This document shows positions 26,066 to 35,577 of a stretch of DNA of 64,000 bases, piece by piece. How positions within the stretch are numbered: the first letter of the stretch is position 1; each line of letters starts with the position of its first letter. The DNA is from Pseudomonadota bacterium (GTDB lineage Bacteria; Desulfobacterota; Desulfobacteria; Desulfobacterales; JAHIVH01), in assembly GCA_018816735.1 (NCBI GenBank), contig JAHIVH010000013.1, forward strand, positions 1 through 64,000. Direction: 5' to 3'. Under the pieces are notes generated by a model. It was not told the DNA's origin, ran no database searches, and saw only the letters and a list, made by a program, of their open reading frames with translations. The translations under genes and the position numbers were made by a program.

Positions 26066-29000
26066 TTATTTTGAATCCGGCAGCATGTGCATTTCAACAT
26101 CGCGCAATTCTGCCATAATTTTATTGTTATCGTCAAAGAATAAAATATCGGATACGGTTCTGTCGTTTCCAGCAAGACGCCCCAGGAGTTCACACCTGAC
26201 GTTTGTGTCAAATGCCCCTTCACAGTGCGAGACATAAGCACCTATTTTTGTTGGCAGGGAGATCCGTCCTGTTTTATGGGCGCCCCATAAGATAGCTAAC
26301 TGAAGACCGCCATCCAGGGCCGCAGCGTCTGTTTTCCAAAAATCACCCGGCCATTTCATGGTTTTAATCCCCGCGATCACCGCAGATGCATTTGTATCTG
26401 ATAAACCGGAGAGGGCTTTGATAACCTGAAGGTCCGGACCGTGGAACAGCCATTTTTTATAAATTTCGGATAATTTGAATGGCCAGTTTCCACTTGCCCT
26501 CTCATCAGCTGACAGGACCGCCCCTCTTTCCAGCGCATCCGGTTTTGTCATCTCAATGGTTGCCGTATAATACGGCGCACCGTTTTCTCCCGGAAGCTCA
26601 AGGGAGAGTATCGAGTTGTCACCATTTGATATCTGGCGGCAGTTCAACGTAAGAGAGGTGTTGTTTTTTCCGAAATTGTCCAGTTTTATTCCTTTATAGA
26701 TCCTTAAATCCTTGCAGGCTGAAATGACAAGGTCAGGATTGAAAATATGTGCAGCCCTTGTAAACCATTCCAGAACGAGGACAGCCGGAACAACAGGAAT
26801 GTCTTTGATCATGTGGCTATTGAGAAATGGGTAATTTTTTTCCCGTAAAGGTATTGACAGGTTGATACCGGTTTCAACCGTGCGGATGGACAGTCCCGCC
26901 TTGGGGGGTTTGGGACCGATAACGATTTCTGTATGATCCGGATTTTTTTCCTGAACTTCCTCTACAAGGTTTTTTGCACCTGTATCAATGGGAATAAGGG
27001 GGATGCCCATTTTTTTGAAATGATCCTTGAGGAGCGGAGACACCATACCGCCGTCCCATGGTCCCCAGTTAATGGATTTGACCACACAGGCGCCTTTTCT
27101 TCTTTTTGCCTCATGGTTGGCTACCTTATTTAAAATTTCGTTGGCCATGGCATAGTCGCATTGCCCCATATTGCCGAACCTGGCGGCAACAGATGAAAAG
27201 AGGCAGATAACAGTCAACGGGTCTTTCTTTGTCGCGGAAAGAAGCGTCGAAAGCCCTCTTACTTTTGTGTTGAATACAAGATCAAATTGCTCAGGGGTTT
27301 TATCGGCGATCAGCTTGTCATTCAATACACCTGCACCATGAATGATGCCTGTAACAGGTCCCCATTCCTTTCTGATTTTTTTGAGTTCTTCAGATATCGC
27401 TTTTTCATCCTGAACATCGGCAGTAACATAACGGACCCGTGATCCTGCTTCCTCTATTAAATTCAAGGTGGATTTAATTTCCCGCATGCCTAAAATACGG
27501 CTCGCGTTCCTGCCCAGTTCAGCAGGCGTGATTTTTCTGCCATTTGCCTTTGCATCTTCCAGAAGGGCTTTTTTCAAATCACTGTCATTGAGCGCCCATG
27601 AGCAGCATTCAGGTTCTTCAGTAAGTTCCGTCCGGCCAAGAAGAACAAGTCCGCATTTTGTTTCCCGAGCGAGAGCGATGAGTGTTTTTGCCGTAACGCC
27701 TCTTGCACCGCCGGATGCCAGGATAACCGATTTTTTATCTATCATCGATTCAGAAGGATGAACTGCTTTTTCGAAACTCTCAAGCCGGGTGCGTGTCCCA
27801 TCTGATTCAATGCCGACTTCTATTTCAGGTCCGCCTGCCAGAAGTTCTTTCGCGATTTCTTTCGCGATTTCTTTCGGAGATTTTTTTTCTGTATGAATAT
27901 CGATGGATTTTACGGCCACATCGAGCCATTCAATAGCCGCTGTCTTGACAAGGCCGGTGAGACCGGAAAGCCAGAACCGGTTTTTTGAATTTCCCGATAA
28001 ACCGAAATCTCCCTGGGTATCCTGGACCGTTACAAAAATACTGCCGGATTTGCTGAAACGAGGGGCCATTTGTTTTGCAAAAAGGAATGCTTCACGATTG
28101 ATGAGAAGTGCTTCATCCAGGCTGGCGGTTTTTTTAAGGCCTCCCAAAAATATCAGGCCGTCTGCATCTTCCGGTAGACTTTTGACAGCAGTCGCATTGA
28201 TGTTTCTTTTTCTCAGTCGTTTTTCAAGCTCTTTTGCCACGCCATTGCCATCATCTGTAATGGCAATGCAGCGTGATGCAAACAGTCCTTTCATGGCAAA
28301 ACCGGAAAATGGCGCCTTCACTTGTCTCAATGCATATCTTCCGAGTTTGGGGCCTTGATCTTCCGTATCAGGTGCAGGTGACGCGGAACCGGTTTGAGAA
28401 TCCGGAGAACCGCCACCCTGCATCAGGGATGGAACTGTTTTTTGAATATAATCGACAACATCTTTCAGGGTTTCGATATTTGCCATTTCACTGGGATCAA
28501 TTTCCGGTAGCCATGGAGATTCATCTTTTACCGCAGAAAGAATTTCAACGCGTTTAATGGAGTCGATACCCAGATCGGCTTCAAGACCCATATCCATTGT
28601 TAAAATATCTTTTGGATATCCTGTTTTTTCGGCAACAATGGTTAAAAGCATATCCGTGAAATCGATAGCATCCGGGATACCTGAGGCTGGTTTGGTGATT
28701 TCAGCCACAATCGGAACAGGCTGTTCCTGTGCGGGAACAGTCGCACTGACTGACGGGGCCATTTTTTCAATATAATCGATCACGTCTTTCAGGGTCTCAA
28801 TATTTGCCATTTCACTGGGATCGACTTCAGGCAGCCATGGAGATTCATCCTTCACAGCAGACAGAATTTCAACGCGTTTGATAGAGTCAATACCCAAATC
28901 CGATTCAAGGCCCATATCTTCTGTGAGGATATCTTTTGGGTACCCTGTTTTTTCAGCCACAATGGAAAGAAGCATTTCCTTGAAATCAATTCCTATAGGA

Positions 29001-32000
29001 ATACCTGCTGTCCCTGACGGTGCCTGTGGCGGTAGCGTCTGAGTTTGAACGGGCGTGGCTATTTGCGGTGCTGAAGATGCAATGGCTGGCGCCGCCTTTT
29101 CAATATACCGGATGACATCTCCCAGAGTTTCGATATTCGCCATTTCACTGGGATCAACCTCAGGCAGCCATGGCGACTCATCTTTTACGGCAGAGAGGAT
29201 TTCCACGCGCTTGATGGAGTCAATACCCAAATCTGACTCCAATCCCATATCTTCTGAAAGAATTTCTTTCGGGTACCCTGTTTTATCTGCCACAATGGAG
29301 AGAAGCATCTCCTTGAAGTCTATGCCAGCGGGTATCCCTCCTGTTGCTGCAGGTGCAGCCGGTAGGGCTACTGCAGATGATGAAGGGGTCTGTGCCACAA
29401 TTTTTGGGGCAGCCTTTTCAATAAACTTGATAACATCTCCCAGTGTTTCGATATTTGCCATTTCACTGGGATCAACCTCAGGCAGCCATGGCGACTCATC
29501 TTTTACGGCAGAGAGGATTTCCACGCGCTTGATGGAGTCAATACCCAAATCTGACTCCAGCCCCATGTCTTCTCCAAGAATTTCTTTCGGGTATCCTGTT
29601 TTTTCAGCCACAATGGAAAGAAGCCTCTCCTTGAAGTCTATACCTGCGGGTATTCCCGTTGCAGGCGCTTCTGGTTCCTGCTTTACGGCAGGCATCATAG
29701 GAGGAAGCTCTACAGCAGCAGGTTTTTTCTGTACTGGTGCAGGTTTTTGCATTTCAGCCGGCATTGATGCCTGTGGTCTGCTGATTTGTTCTGTGTAGAC
29801 TGCCGGAGGCGATTCTTCTTTCAAATATGAGGGCATGCCTGTTTGAAACGATTCAATAACAGGCTGGCCGCTAAGCATCTGGGCAATGGAAAGTGTTGAT
29901 GCTTCTGCCGTCTTGAGAAATGCCATGTGGCTGTCTGCAATTGATTTCTGGTAAGCCAAATGGGCTTCGGCGGTTTGACGCTGAATATCATGGAAGGCAT
30001 TTACCCATGAATCATCTGCGACCTGGTACTGTTTTGGGCCGGAATAATGTGATCTGCCGGTCACTGGCGTGTTCGGTTTTTCATTGGGCATTCCCGGGGA
30101 CGGGTTATGAAATGATGGTGGCGCAGCGTCAGATTGTTGTGAGCTAGGTTTGGAAGCAAGTTTACTATTCATTTTTGAGAATTCCATCCTGTTCAATTGG
30201 GTATTATCAGAAGTTGTATTCGGTTGAACAGCCTGGTCAACCTTTACAGCAGGCATTTCCGTACTTTTGGGATTGGGTTTGGGAATTGCTGCCAGACCTT
30301 CCTTGGGAGGGTATGGCCTGTTATAATTACATCCCAGCAAAGAAATGGATATTTTGGGTTTTTTCCTCTGTCTGGGGTCAGGGCAGGGGGCATAGTTTTC
30401 CCACAGGTAGTTAAAGTTAATGGCTGCGCCTGTTACAGCAAGCTGCCCGAGGGCTTTCAGAAAACCTGTCATGCCATGCTCTTTTTTGACATCCATATTG
30501 ATGGTCTTGACGTCCTTTCCTTTCAATATCTTACCGACAAGACCGGTAAGTACAGGGCTGGGGCCTACCTCAAGGAAGGTTCGCACACCATTATCGTACA
30601 TGGATAAAATCAGCTCAACAAATCGAACCGGATGATCCAGCTGTTGGGAAAGAAGGTCTGCAATTTTATCCGGTTTTTGGGGATGAGGTTCGCCTTTTAC
30701 GCATGAATAGAACGGAATAACCGGATTTTTTAGTGGTTTCTTTTTAAGATAGCTTAAAAAGGGCTTGCAGGACTCACTCATGAGTTTTGAATGAAACGCT
30801 GCAGATACCGGGAGTCGCGTAAACCGGATTTTTTCCTCTTTAAGCCGTTTTTCCACAGCGTCTATGGATTCTGTGGGGCCTGAAATCACGACTTGTTCCG
30901 GGCTGTTATGGTTGGCAACAACCACATCGGTTTTAGCCTCTTCAAGCAGGGCCATGACTTTATCAATAGAGGCGATTACCGCAGTCATGGACCCTTTTTT
31001 CTGCGCGGCTTTGGCCATCAGACTGCTTCTTTCCCGACAGATATCCAATAAGTCTTTCATGTCGAGAATACCTGCATCATACATGGCTGTGATTTCGCCA
31101 AGGCTGTGTCCCCCCACGCAGTCAGGTTTGATGCCCAGTTTCCCGAGCAGATTCGTCATGGCAAGGCTGGTGGTGAGGATGGTGGGTTGCGCCCACAAGG
31201 TTTGTGTAAGTGTCTGAGTCTGTTTTGCCCGGTCTTCATCGGAAAAAACCGGAACAGGGAAGACCTTGTCGGCCAGTCGATCCTTGCCGTCATTCCAGGA
31301 TATGGTTTCCGTAAGATCCCATACATCCTGGAAGTCATAGAATTGCATGGCAAGGTCTGCTCCCATGTTAACATACTGACTACCTTGGCCAGGGAAGATA
31401 AAGGCGGTTTTTCCGGGTTTTTCATTATTGGAATAGTATACGCCACTGGGTAGTGACAATGCCGCATCGGATTTTTCTGCAAGTTTTTCATTGGCAAGCT
31501 GAAGTTTCTTTTCAAGATCATCTTCATCTGAAGCTACAATTGCCAGTTTCAACGGCAGGTCGGCCTGAAAGTTTTCCTGACTGGTTCTGGCCAGATAAAG
31601 GAGCATCCCCTTTTCCTGTTTCAGCGCTTCTCGGGTATCCTTGATTTTTTCGAAAATATTATTTACATCTTTGGCACTGTATATCAGGAGTTCACTTGGG
31701 GATGTCCGCATTCGCCAGGCACGGTTTCCTTTGCCTTCGTATTCTTCAAGTGTCACATGAAAATTGGTACCGCCGAAACCAAATGAACTTATGGAGGCTC
31801 TTCTCGGATAATTCCTGTTTTTGACCCAGGGACGAGATATGGTGTTTAAATAAAAAGGGCTTTCATCAATTTTCAGTTTGGGGTCCGGCCTGTCAACCTT
31901 GATGGTTGGCGGCAGGATTTTGTGATGAACCGCCATAATGGCTTTAATGATACCTGCAGCAGCAGCAGAACTTTTTGTATGGCCGATCTGCGATTTAACG

Positions 32001-33217
32001 GAGCCCAGAGCACACCATTGCCGGTCCTTTCGGCCAGGTTCGTTGAAAACCATGGAAAGTCCTTTAAACTCGGTTGCATCGCCAGCCTTGGTTCCTGTAC
32101 CATGTGCCTCGACCAGTTCCACAGTGTCTGGTGAGTATCCTGCGTTTTCATAGGCTCTTTTCAGGGCCAGGGCCTGGCCTTCAGCCACAGGAGAATAAAT
32201 ACTTGTTCCGGATCCGTCAGATGATGCGCCGATACCTTTTATCACCGCATATATTCTGTCTCCATCACGCTCTGCATCTTCAAGTCTTTTAAGCGCGATC
32301 ATGCCGATGCCTTCACCCAGAATCATGCCATCCGCTTTATCCGAGAATGGCCTGATATCGTGGGTTGGAGAAAGAGCCGGTGTTTTGCTGAAACTGACAA
32401 AAAGGAAAGCATCATTGTTTGTATCTGCCCCCCCTGTGATGACAAGATCGGAATACCCGAGTCTCAGTTCGCTGATGGCTGAACCCATTGCTGAAAAAGA
32501 GCTGGCGCAGGCTGCATCAGATGTGCAGTTTATTCCACCCAGATCAAAATGGTTGGCAATCCTTCCTGCCACCACATTGCCCAGAAGACCGGGGAATGTG
32601 CTTTCTTTCCAGGGTGTGCAGCTATTCGCAATACGATCGCAGATAGCCTCGATTTTATCTTCAGGTATGCCTTCTTCCCTGAGAGCCTTTGTCTGGACGG
32701 GTCTGCCCAGCCTGTTTACCATTTCTCCCATCAGCTCGAGACCTGCTGCCACGCCCAGAATGACACTGACTCTGCTTCGATCCATATTTTTAAACTGACC
32801 GTTTGTGGCATCATTCAAGACCTGTTTCGCAACGATCAGACCCAGGAGTTGGGACGTATCGGTTGATGCAAGATTTGTGGGCGGAATGCCAAATTCCATG
32901 GGATCAAATTCAACTTCCGAAAGGAATGCACCTGTCCGGCAGTACGTTTTGTCCGGGGCCATCATGTTTTCATCAAAATAGTCGTCGATAAAAAAATGGG
33001 TTGGCGGTACTTCTTTCACATGATTTTTTCCGGCAAGGATATCCCGCCAGAAACCGCCTGCCTCTATTGAGCCAGGAAACAAGGCGCCCACGCCTACAAC
33101 AGCAATTGGCATTTTTGCGCAATCATTTTGAAGGGTGATGTTGTGTTTTGTTTTGGATTCTATCTGATTTTTTACCATATTGCCTTGTTTAGACGATTGA
33201 ACAGGTTTAGAGGGCAT
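26066..33217 (-). CDS. pfaA: PUFA synthase subunit PfaA/Pfa2-like: KS-MAT-ACPx4-KR-DH
   Basis: 2383 residues from the ATG at 33217, chosen because AAGGAG lies 6-7 bases upstream; the frame is also open 25 codons further, into pfaD. Domains: KS (about 35-495; Cys237 in DAACASS, His372, His413); malonyl/acyl transferase (about 605-905; GQGSQ, GHSLGE with Ser705, His809); a linker with a helical His-repeat (about 1075-1117). Four acyl carrier domains follow, each with LGIDSIKR and phosphopantetheine Ser at 1228, 1334, 1445 and 1553. Then a ketoreductase (about 1635-2100; SGGARGVTAKT, Ser2008/2009, Tyr2022) and a C-terminal PKS-type dehydratase (about 2115-2383; His2135, Asp2302). It elongates malonyl units on the ACPs and works with PfaC and PfaD. 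It needs a phosphopantetheinyl transferase, which is not in the window. Confidence 0.95.
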   Translation of the reverse strand: MPSKPVQSSKQGNMVKNQIESKTKHNITLQNDCAKMPIAVVGVGALFPGSIEAGGFWRDILAGKNHVKEVPPTHFFIDDYFDENMMAPDKTYCRTGAFLSEVEFDPMEFGIPPTNLASTDTSQLLGLIVAKQVLNDATNGQFKNMDRSRVSVILGVAAGLELMGEMVNRLGRPVQTKALREEGIPEDKIEAICDRIANSCTPWKESTFPGLLGNVVAGRIANHFDLGGINCTSDAACASSFSAMGSAISELRLGYSDLVITGGADTNNDAFLFVSFSKTPALSPTHDIRPFSDKADGMILGEGIGMIALKRLEDAERDGDRIYAVIKGIGASSDGSGTSIYSPVAEGQALALKRAYENAGYSPDTVELVEAHGTGTKAGDATEFKGLSMVFNEPGRKDRQWCALGSVKSQIGHTKSSAAAAGIIKAIMAVHHKILPPTIKVDRPDPKLKIDESPFYLNTISRPWVKNRNYPRRASISSFGFGGTNFHVTLEEYEGKGNRAWRMRTSPSELLIYSAKDVNNIFEKIKDTREALKQEKGMLLYLARTSQENFQADLPLKLAIVASDEDDLEKKLQLANEKLAEKSDAALSLPSGVYYSNNEKPGKTAFIFPGQGSQYVNMGADLAMQFYDFQDVWDLTETISWNDGKDRLADKVFPVPVFSDEDRAKQTQTLTQTLWAQPTILTTSLAMTNLLGKLGIKPDCVGGHSLGEITAMYDAGILDMKDLLDICRERSSLMAKAAQKKGSMTAVIASIDKVMALLEEAKTDVVVANHNSPEQVVISGPTESIDAVEKRLKEEKIRFTRLPVSAAFHSKLMSESCKPFLSYLKKKPLKNPVIPFYSCVKGEPHPQKPDKIADLLSQQLDHPVRFVELILSMYDNGVRTFLEVGPSPVLTGLVGKILKGKDVKTINMDVKKEHGMTGFLKALGQLAVTGAAINFNYLWENYAPCPDPRQRKKPKISISLLGCNYNRPYPPKEGLAAIPKPNPKSTEMPAVKVDQAVQPNTTSDNTQLNRMEFSKMNSKLASKPSSQQSDAAPPSFHNPSPGMPNEKPNTPVTGRSHYSGPKQYQVADDSWVNAFHDIQRQTAEAHLAYQKSIADSHMAFLKTAEASTLSIAQMLSGQPVIESFQTGMPSYLKEESPPAVYTEQISRPQASMPAEMQKPAPVQKKPAAVELPPMMPAVKQEPEAPATGIPAGIDFKERLLSIVAEKTGYPKEILGEDMGLESDLGIDSIKRVEILSAVKDESPWLPEVDPSEMANIETLGDVIKFIEKAAPKIVAQTPSSSAVALPAAPAATGGIPAGIDFKEMLLSIVADKTGYPKEILSEDMGLESDLGIDSIKRVEILSAVKDESPWLPEVDPSEMANIETLGDVIRYIEKAAPAIASSAPQIATPVQTQTLPPQAPSGTAGIPIGIDFKEMLLSIVAEKTGYPKDILTEDMGLESDLGIDSIKRVEILSAVKDESPWLPEVDPSEMANIETLKDVIDYIEKMAPSVSATVPAQEQPVPIVAEITKPASGIPDAIDFTDMLLTIVAEKTGYPKDILTMDMGLEADLGIDSIKRVEILSAVKDESPWLPEIDPSEMANIETLKDVVDYIQKTVPSLMQGGGSPDSQTGSASPAPDTEDQGPKLGRYALRQVKAPFSGFAMKGLFASRCIAITDDGNGVAKELEKRLRKRNINATAVKSLPEDADGLIFLGGLKKTASLDEALLINREAFLFAKQMAPRFSKSGSIFVTVQDTQGDFGLSGNSKNRFWLSGLTGLVKTAAIEWLDVAVKSIDIHTEKKSPKEIAKEIAKELLAGGPEIEVGIESDGTRTRLESFEKAVHPSESMIDKKSVILASGGARGVTAKTLIALARETKCGLVLLGRTELTEEPECCSWALNDSDLKKALLEDAKANGRKITPAELGRNASRILGMREIKSTLNLIEEAGSRVRYVTADVQDEKAISEELKKIRKEWGPVTGIIHGAGVLNDKLIADKTPEQFDLVFNTKVRGLSTLLSATKKDPLTVICLFSSVAARFGNMGQCDYAMANEILNKVANHEAKRRKGACVVKSINWGPWDGGMVSPLLKDHFKKMGIPLIPIDTGAKNLVEEVQEKNPDHTEIVIGPKPPKAGLSIRTVETGINLSIPLREKNYPFLNSHMIKDIPVVPAVLVLEWFTRAAHIFNPDLVISACKDLRIYKGIKLDNFGKNNTSLTLNCRQISNGDNSILSLELPGENGAPYYTATIEMTKPDALERGAVLSADERASGNWPFKLSEIYKKWLFHGPDLQVIKALSGLSDTNASAVIAGIKTMKWPGDFWKTDAAALDGGLQLAILWGAHKTGRISLPTKIGAYVSHCEGAFDTNVRCELLGRLAGNDRTVSDILFFDDNNKIMAELRDVEMHMLPDSK
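28450..29640 (-). repeat. Tandem repeat coding for four acyl carrier protein domains
   Basis: Four direct repeats of 318-333 bases inside pfaA, each coding for an ACP and an Ala/Pro-rich spacer. Serine codons are at about 29534, 29216, 28883 and 28559. The first two units share a perfect 103-base identity (29139-29241 and 29457-29559, 318 bases apart), pointing to recent duplication or gene conversion. The third and fourth are more diverged in DNA but nearly the same in protein. Confidence 0.9.
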
Positions 33218-33236
33218 ATTTTTCTCCTTATGGGAA

Positions 33237-34862
33237 TTATATAAGCGGTTTTGGTCTGAAATTAAATGCATCAGCAGGAACAGGCACACCATACGTTCTT
33301 AATTGCTGAGCACGTGTAATTACAGCCGCACCTTCCAGAAGATTTAGTGCAATATTCGCGACAGTCCTGTTTTCCGGATTCTCCAGAAAAGTTCCTTTTA
33401 CCCATGAATTAAATGCGCCGATAGAAGGTCCGCAGCATATCTGATAATCAGAATGTCTTTCAGTATCTCCTTCCATTGCCCATCTTGCACTGTTTCCAAG
33501 GTACCAACGGAAAACAAGCGCCATTTTGTATTTGGGGTCCTTATCCGCTTTTTCTATTTCTCTTGGATTTCTTTTCAAGAAGAAGTCACGGGTTTCTTTC
33601 CAGATTTTCTCAAGAGGAGCTCTAAAGGCCTCTTTTTCAAGTTTTGATTTTATATCCTGGGGTATGTTTTCAATCGAGTCGTAGGATGTATAAAGTCTGT
33701 AAAATTGGGCAGCCCGGCTGCTGAAAAGCGTTCCCCGTTTTAAAACCTGAACCTTGACGCCAAGTTCGAACATATCGGCCGCTGGTGCCATGGTCATATC
33801 GGCAACGCCTGCTTTTGCAAGCATTTTTCGTCCTTCCATGGAAAGACCGGATTCAACTGCAGACTGGTTGATAGAGCCGGTAAGCACATAGGCAGCTCCC
33901 ATGGAAAATGCGCCGGCAACAGAAACAGGGGTTCCCAGTCCTCCTGCGGCACCAACCCGGATAGGCCTTTTATACCCATATTGCTGAACGATTTCATTTC
34001 TCAGGGAAAGAATAGTAGGAAACAGGGCTGGCAGGGGCCGGTTATCGGTATGGCCGCCGGAGTCGGCTTCAACGGTAATATCCTCAGCAACCGGAACATG
34101 GGCCGCAATATCTGCTTCCTTTTGGGTCAGTTTCCCCTGGGATACAAGAAGATCGAGAATTTTTTTCGGGGCCGGCTCCATAAAGTGTTTGGCGACTTCA
34201 GGCCGGGAAAGTTTGGCAAATATATGATTTTCCCTGATGATATTGCCGGAGGGGTCTGCCTTCAGGCCTGTGGCAGAGAACCGGACAACAGCAGGCGATA
34301 ACCTCATAAATGCAGCAGCTGAAATTCGTTTGACACCCTGTTTCAGATACATATCCACAATGGCGTCTTCAAGTGCGGGTTCATGAGGGGAGTATATCAG
34401 ATTGATGCCCCATGATAAATTGGATTTTTCAAGGGAAGACCGGATGTCAAAAACCGCTTTTTCCACCGCCGGTAAAGGAAGGCCGGCAGAACCGAAAAAA
34501 CCGATCATGCCTGCTTTCGCCATTTCGATGACCATGGTGGTGGATGCAATACCATGATACATGGCGCCCGCCACATAGGGGAAGCGAAGTTTGTGGACTT
34601 CCTGAAATGTCCTGTCCCCCAGCCATTCCGGATAGATAGCGGGAAGAGTGGCCATAAGCATATAGTCTGATGACGACCCGTTCCCCGATGGGGAAATGGA
34701 ACCTTTGTGCCCCAACCCCATGGAACCTTCAGGGCTCTTTCGGATAATATGAACAGGCTCACGAACATTTTCCATTACAGCAATCATTTCCCCAAATGAA
34801 AAAAAAGGAGGGATTGCCCCGGGTTTCCAAAAACCGACAGAAGACAGCGTGTTAGTCTGCAT
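33237..34862 (-). CDS. pfaD: PfaD-type trans-acting enoyl reductase (FMN)
   Basis: 541 residues of the PfaD family, related to nitronate monooxygenase. It contains VAGAMYHGIAS near residue 97, the flavin segment VEADSGGHTDNRP, RVGAAGGLGTPVSVAGAF, and LTGSINQSAVESG, all in family order. The C-terminal half (YKMALVFRWYLGNSARWA; CGPSIGAFNSWVKGTFLE) is the PfaD-specific extension that separates it from ordinary FabK or nitronate monooxygenases. It reduces enoyl intermediates on the synthase ACPs, and selective use leaves double bonds in the product. It is the first gene of the operon. Its stop lies 20 bases from the pfaA start. The ATG has GAGG about 10 bases upstream. Confidence 0.95.
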   Translation of the reverse strand: MQTNTLSSVGFWKPGAIPPFFSFGEMIAVMENVREPVHIIRKSPEGSMGLGHKGSISPSGNGSSSDYMLMATLPAIYPEWLGDRTFQEVHKLRFPYVAGAMYHGIASTTMVIEMAKAGMIGFFGSAGLPLPAVEKAVFDIRSSLEKSNLSWGINLIYSPHEPALEDAIVDMYLKQGVKRISAAAFMRLSPAVVRFSATGLKADPSGNIIRENHIFAKLSRPEVAKHFMEPAPKKILDLLVSQGKLTQKEADIAAHVPVAEDITVEADSGGHTDNRPLPALFPTILSLRNEIVQQYGYKRPIRVGAAGGLGTPVSVAGAFSMGAAYVLTGSINQSAVESGLSMEGRKMLAKAGVADMTMAPAADMFELGVKVQVLKRGTLFSSRAAQFYRLYTSYDSIENIPQDIKSKLEKEAFRAPLEKIWKETRDFFLKRNPREIEKADKDPKYKMALVFRWYLGNSARWAMEGDTERHSDYQICCGPSIGAFNSWVKGTFLENPENRTVANIALNLLEGAAVITRAQQLRTYGVPVPADAFNFRPKPLI

Positions 34863-35577
34863 TGAAATTCATCCTCATCAAAATCAAATTAGTATGTATG
34901 GTGTTAAGGGATCTTTGAAGACAATATCATATTTTCGCTGTTAAGGGGCAAAAAAAATTGATTCCCAACCCTTAATAATGAAGAATTGTTTTCAAATAAG
35001 CCTTAAAGTCCAAATTTTTAGGAAACGGCACCCATTATACCACCAAATATCATTTAATAAACATTTTATTTTCCAATCATGAGACAGATTTCTTTTTTAT
35101 TACGAAAAATGAATTTTCTTAAGGACAATGGATTGGCAGCAACATCTCAAACCAGCCTGAAAATTATATTGAGCCATGTTTTTTTCAAACAGTTTTGGGA
35201 TTTCAGATTCAGGTATTATCCAATTGGTCGACACATGAAAGGTGCTATCATATATCCATTCTTTTACAAAGGGGGGGACCCTTTGAAATACGCGTTATTT
35301 TTTCCTGTATCCGATGGTTTGAATTACTGAAACAAAACGGTGTTTTGCACCAAGTGTATAGAAATCGCCATGACCAAAATGGCATAATTACAAGTCCTTA
35401 TTTTCATTTTATCTTTATCGTTATTTTTTTGAAGCAGAATAGAAAACAGAGCCATCTATACTCAATGCAATTATCCGGGTCAAGAAAAAACAGGTTGTTC
35501 AGGATAAAAAATGGCGCGATCTGTTGGCAGGTTTGTAAAACAGGGTTAGCATCATGTATGAATGCGGTCAGCCAGGT
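34863..35577. promoter_or_regulatory. 715-base AT-rich upstream region of the pfa operon with TTAAGGG repeats
   Basis: No credible gene; the plus-strand frames here have poor composition and no ribosome binding sites. Near pfaD, TGTTAAGGG occurs at 34902-34910 and again at 34939-34947 (37 bases apart), and the inverse CCCTTAA at 34969-34975 faces the second copy across about 21 bases. This cluster is a plausible operator region for the pfa operon. I could not find a clear -35/-10 pair. The long gap to the next gene suggests the operon has its own control region. Confidence 0.4.

Noticed and set aside
29055-29798. 247-codon plus-strand ORF with internal repeats
   Set aside because: It is the antisense of the tandem ACP region of pfaA; the repeats come from the ACPs.
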